Assembly (NCBI GenBank): GCA_027084065.1
Contig: JALWLR010000148.1
Location: 1 to 16,314, forward strand
Source: Helicobacteraceae bacterium
GTDB taxonomy: Bacteria; Campylobacterota; Campylobacteria; Campylobacterales; Sulfurimonadaceae
Reading direction: 5' to 3'
DNA length: 16,314 bases
Under the pieces are notes generated by a model. That model was not told where the DNA came from. It did no database searches and saw only the letters and a program-made list of their open reading frames with translations. A program made the translations under genes and the position numbers. Position 1 is the stretch's first letter. Each line of letters opens with the position of its first letter. Below, piece after piece: positions 13,720-16,314 of the stretch.

Positions 13720-15060
13720 TCAAACTTTTACATGCAGCCATCTCTTTTGTCTGTAGAGATAGCTGTAGAGCACTCCTTTTATGGCAGTCTCCACATTCAT
13801 AATTATAAAAACCGCAATAACACCAAATCCCGTTTTATAAGCTATATAGGAGGGAATTACCCGAAAAAGCCATAAAGATAAAACATTAACACGCATGACT
13901 GTTTTCGTATCGCCCGCTCCACGAAGTGAAGCGGAGTAGACAAAAGTAAGTGCCAGCGGTATTTGAGCCAAACCGACAAGAATCAGATACTCTGAAGCTA
14001 TATACATTGTTTCTTTGTCTTTTGTAAAAAAAGAGACCAAATCTTGTGAAAACAAAATCAATCCCACTCCAACTAATCCCATAAACACATACGCTACCCG
14101 TGCGGCTATGATTCCAAGATTGTATGCTTTTTGTGGATCTTTGGCTCCAAGTGCCTGTCCAACCAAAGCCATAGAGGCTATGGCAAAGCCAAAACCCGGC
14201 ATAAAAGCAAGCCCCTCTATACGCAATCCTACTTGATAACCTGCAAGTTCCGCTGTTCCGTAATATGCGATAATTGCGACAAAAAGCAAAAACGACATTG
14301 TTGAAACAGCTCTATCAATTGCTGCATGATAGCCAATGCGAAGCGCACGAAACAGGTCACTTTTTGTAAAGAGAGGTATAAAGTGAAGCTTCGCTTTTTT
14401 ACTTCTAAAAAGCAAAAGAGCATATATAGCGACATTAAATGCATACGAAATAAGTGTCGCCAAAGCCGCTCCCTCGATTCCCATCGCTTCAACTCCAAAA
14501 TGTCCGAAAATAAGTACATAATTGAAAAAAGCGTTTACTACACTGGAAAAGAGCTTTATATAAAGCGACGTTTTCGTATCGCCAGCTGCAGAGAGGGCAT
14601 TGTAAAGCAGGTTATCCAAAAATATAAGTGAAATACCAAGTACCAATACTCGAAAGTACGAAGCGCCGGCGGCCACTACTCCTGAAGAGGCTCCCATAAG
14701 TCTGTAGAGTTCATCTGCCTGTGTATACCCCACAATCGTTACTGCAACCGAAAGCAATAATGCAAACAACCCCAATGAAAAAAGCAGTGCTGAAGCCCTT
14801 TTAACTCTGCCACTTCCTATAAAACGCGATATAAGCGCATTGCCTCCCACAATGTAGAGTGTCATTAACACGTTAATGAACATCATAAACTGCATGGAAA
14901 GACCTACTGCAGCAAGTGCATAGACACTGACATAACCAACCATAATCATATCGACTAGGATCTGTAAAATATCGGCAAGATGCTTCATAGCTGCCGGCAA
15001 TGCCAGTGCGAAGACTCTTTTTGTATCGTTAGTGATTATTTGCTTGAATAAAGTCGACAA
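13720..15060 (-). CDS. MATE-family multidrug/cation exporter
   Basis: A 446-aa polytopic membrane protein with about 12 hydrophobic helices in two MatE repeats (roughly 20-180 and 240-400). Opening ALALPAAMKHLADILQILVDMIMVGYV and the second-half AGYQVGLRIEGLAFMPGFGFAIASMALVGQALGAK match the DinF/NorM style of Na+- or H+-coupled exporters; the substrate is unknown. The start is assigned to TTG at 15060, with AGGAG about 10 nt upstream, because the first membrane helix begins before the next in-frame ATG (residue 25). It overlaps the upstream gene by 32 nt. Confidence 0.88.
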   Translation of the reverse strand: MSTLFKQIITNDTKRVFALALPAAMKHLADILQILVDMIMVGYVSVYALAAVGLSMQFMMFINVLMTLYIVGGNALISRFIGSGRVKRASALLFSLGLFALLLSVAVTIVGYTQADELYRLMGASSGVVAAGASYFRVLVLGISLIFLDNLLYNALSAAGDTKTSLYIKLFSSVVNAFFNYVLIFGHFGVEAMGIEGAALATLISYAFNVAIYALLLFRSKKAKLHFIPLFTKSDLFRALRIGYHAAIDRAVSTMSFLLFVAIIAYYGTAELAGYQVGLRIEGLAFMPGFGFAIASMALVGQALGAKDPQKAYNLGIIAARVAYVFMGLVGVGLILFSQDLVSFFTKDKETMYIASEYLILVGLAQIPLALTFVYSASLRGAGDTKTVMRVNVLSLWLFRVIPSYIAYKTGFGVIAVFIIMNVETAIKGVLYSYLYRQKRWLHVKV

Positions 15061-15310
15061 CTTTTTGCATCTCCTCTAGTAGTGCCTCTTTAGTTGTAAA
15101 CTTCAATGTCGTTTTTTCTCGTTTTTCACTCCCCGGAGGAGTAAAATCAAAAACAAGCACATAGTGTAATAGCTTTACTTTTTCGCCGCTCATCTCCATC
15201 CACTCCAGACTCATTTCAGCCGTTTCGCCTCCCGCTTCAATCAAAGCTGCCGCATATAAACGCGTCAATCCGCTCATATCTACGGCTCCTTGCGTACTTT
15301 CATAGACCAT
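15029..15310 (-). CDS. hypothetical protein co-transcribed with the MATE gene
   Basis: A 93-aa soluble protein that I do not recognise. It opens with MVYESTQGAVDMSGLTRLYAAALIEAGGE, has strands around EMSLEWMEM and KLLHYVLVFDFTPP, and ends with a helix (KEALLEEMQKVVDFIQANN). ATG 15310 follows AGGG at about 6 nt. Its last 32 nt overlap the MATE gene in another frame, so it likely leads a two-gene operon. It is divergent from flaG. Confidence 0.65.
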   Translation of the reverse strand: MVYESTQGAVDMSGLTRLYAAALIEAGGETAEMSLEWMEMSGEKVKLLHYVLVFDFTPPGSEKREKTTLKFTTKEALLEEMQKVVDFIQANNH

Positions 15311-15405
15311 AATAATCCCTAATCTTTTTTTGATCGCTAGTGTAGTATAAAGCTCCTATCAAAAAAGTTAATTTTTTCAAAAGAGAAGAAAAAGAGCTGC
15401 TAAAA

Positions 15406-15432
15406 TAAAGTTTTTTTTTATTATGTCGATAC
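15406..15432 (+). promoter_or_regulatory. sigma28 (FliA)-type promoter for flaG
   Basis: TAAA (15406-15409), a 15-nt T-rich spacer and GTCGATAC (15425-15432) match the E. coli sigma28 consensus TAAA-N15-GCCGATAA at the exact spacing with six of eight -10 bases. The CGAT core is also the hallmark of Campylobacter sigma28 promoters. FlaG being a late flagellar gene fits. A TATAAT-like stretch at 15434-15439 offers a sigma70 alternative. Confidence 0.6.
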
Positions 15433-15496
15433 TATAATATAATAAATGACATATAAACAACGGTTCCTAAAAACCGCTTCGTTAAAGGAGTCTGCC

Positions 15497-15883
15497 ATGG
15501 ACGGCATTGCAAATGTAGCAAAACAACAGGTACAAGCACAGATCAACCTCCAGCAAGAGTCACAGCTGCATGCACAAAAAGCAGAACAGACACAAGAGGT
15601 TAAAAGCGGTGAGCAAAGTTCGAACAAAACGATAGAAGAGAACAATAAAAAGCTGCTTGAAAACGAAAAAGATATTCAAAAACTGGTAGAAGACCTCAAC
15701 TCTCAGATTTCACTTCTAAATACGACACTCCGCTTTGGAGTCGACAAACATGATACTTTCTATGTTTCCATTGTCGATAAAAAAACAGACAAAGTAATTC
15801 GAAGATGGCCTGCGGAACAGGCAGAAGCGCTTTTACCGAAAATGAAAGAGTTTACCGGTATGCTCTTTGACACAAAAGGATAG
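15497..15883 (+). CDS. flaG: flagellar protein FlaG
   Basis: A 128-aa FlaG protein, linked to control of flagellar filament length in epsilonproteobacteria. The N-terminal half is glutamine- and glutamate-rich and helical (about 5-80). The C-terminal FlaG domain has LNTTLRFGVDKHDTFYVSIV, then a DKVIRRWP block typical of the family. ATG 15497 is chosen because AAAGGAG lies 6 nt upstream; a longer in-frame start (15446) lacks a ribosome binding site and would add a basic stretch unlike the family. It is monocistronic, ending in a terminator hairpin. Confidence 0.9.
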   Translation: MDGIANVAKQQVQAQINLQQESQLHAQKAEQTQEVKSGEQSSNKTIEENNKKLLENEKDIQKLVEDLNSQISLLNTTLRFGVDKHDTFYVSIVDKKTDKVIRRWPAEQAEALLPKMKEFTGMLFDTKG

Positions 15884-15915
15884 GAGAAGCAATACTTTGG
15901 CTTCTCTTAGATTTT
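15884..15915 (+). terminator. intrinsic terminator after flaG
   Basis: GAGAAGC (15884-15890) and GCTTCTC (15900-15906) form a 7-bp stem with a 9-nt loop, followed by a T-rich TTAGATTTT. It starts right after the flaG stop codon. Confidence 0.65.
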
Positions 15916-15957
15916 GAGTTTACTTTTTCGCTAACCCTATTTTAATCTCTTTTAGAG

Positions 15958-15963
15958 TATAAT
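15958..15963 (+). promoter_or_regulatory. -10 element for argG
   Basis: TATAAT 36 nt before the argG start, after a T-rich stretch; no clear -35. It gives argG its own transcription start beyond the flaG terminator. Confidence 0.5.
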
Positions 15964-15999
15964 CTCCCAATTTAAACCACCATATCAGGACCGCAAAGC

Positions 16000-16314
16000 A
16001 TGAAAAAAAATGTAAAAAAAGTCGTACTTGCCTACTCTGGAGGACTCGATACAAGTGTCATTCTCAAATGGCTTCAAGATGAATACAACTGCGAAGTCGT
16101 TACCTTTACCGCCGACATCGGTCAAGGCGAAGAGGTCGAACCCGCGCGCCAAAAAGCGCTTGATCTTGGCATCAAGCCGGAAAATATCTTCATAGATGAT
16201 TTACGTGAAGAGTTTGTCAAAGACTATGTCTTTCCTATGTTTCGAGCCAACGCTATATATGAAGGAGAGTATCTTCTAGGCACAAGTATAGCAAGACCGC
16301 TTATAGCAAAACGT
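16000..16314 (+). CDS. argG: argininosuccinate synthase, 5' part
   Basis: Joins citrulline and aspartate with ATP in arginine synthesis. The first 105 codons are present and the gene runs off the window. The ATP-binding P-loop is in VVLAYSGGLDTSVILKWL (about 8-25), followed by EVVTFTADIGQGEE and, near the edge, EGEYLLGTSIARPLIAK, all diagnostic of ArgG. ATG 16000 has AGGA about 10 nt upstream and a promoter at 15958-15963. There is no sign of damage in the visible part. Confidence 0.95.
   Translation, partial: MKKNVKKVVLAYSGGLDTSVILKWLQDEYNCEVVTFTADIGQGEEVEPARQKALDLGIKPENIFIDDLREEFVKDYVFPMFRANAIYEGEYLLGTSIARPLIAKR

Noticed and set aside
13736..13764. Imperfect hairpin AGCCATCTC / GAGATAGCT just past the fliL stop
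   Set aside because: One mismatch, no T tract, and it lies in the coding end of the MATE gene. It is not convincing as a terminator.

Overview
The window looks like chromosome from a free-living member of the Campylobacterota (epsilonproteobacteria), probably near Sulfurimonas or Sulfurovum. The evidence is a moderate-to-low GC content, protein sequences of epsilonproteobacterial character (FlaG, FliL, RNase Y, RadA, FtsY), a short-form HisG, TATAAT-type promoters with weak -35 elements, and tightly packed short operons. The genus call is inference from gene content and sequence style, not from a search.

Left end (1-2089): a chromosomal integron. An integron integrase gene (intI) reads rightward. 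Cassettes lie to its left and read leftward, which is the canonical divergent layout. In minus-strand order the array holds a sigma70-like cassette promoter (865-893), a probable attI/first-junction palindrome (821-849), an attC-like site (690-827), a cassette for a 70-aa zinc-ribbon-like protein, a second attC (331-460), a cassette whose gene is split by an in-frame amber codon, and a short third attC (5-46). intI keeps every tyrosine-recombinase catalytic residue but has a net -1 frameshift at a run of seven A. Between intI and the cassettes, six copies of TAACACACA in both orientations surround both predicted promoters. I could not assign them to a known system.

Core genes (2147-8750): rightward uup (ABC-F ATPase) meets a leftward HicA-like small gene at a shared hairpin. 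A leftward run then holds YkgJ-type cysteine-cluster protein, cupin, SAM methyltransferase, hisG, rny (RNase Y) and a 5-formyltetrahydrofolate cyclo-ligase. In transcription order it is cyclo-ligase, rny, hisG, methyltransferase, cupin, ykgJ, and most junctions overlap by 1 to 20 nt, so it is probably one operon.

Rightward block (8835-13718): a thioredoxin-like lipoprotein, ftsY, a small membrane protein, radA, an unknown 86-aa protein, a beta-carbonic anhydrase and fliL. Internal TATAAT elements suggest several transcription starts.

Right end (13720-16314): a leftward pair (93-aa unknown gene and a MATE exporter) converges on fliL with a 1-nt gap. A rightward flaG follows, with a well-spaced sigma28-like promoter and a terminator hairpin, and then the 5' part of argG, cut by the window edge. 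Apart from the integron the window is ordinary housekeeping, envelope and flagellar chromosome. No rRNA, tRNA, CRISPR array or transposon was seen.
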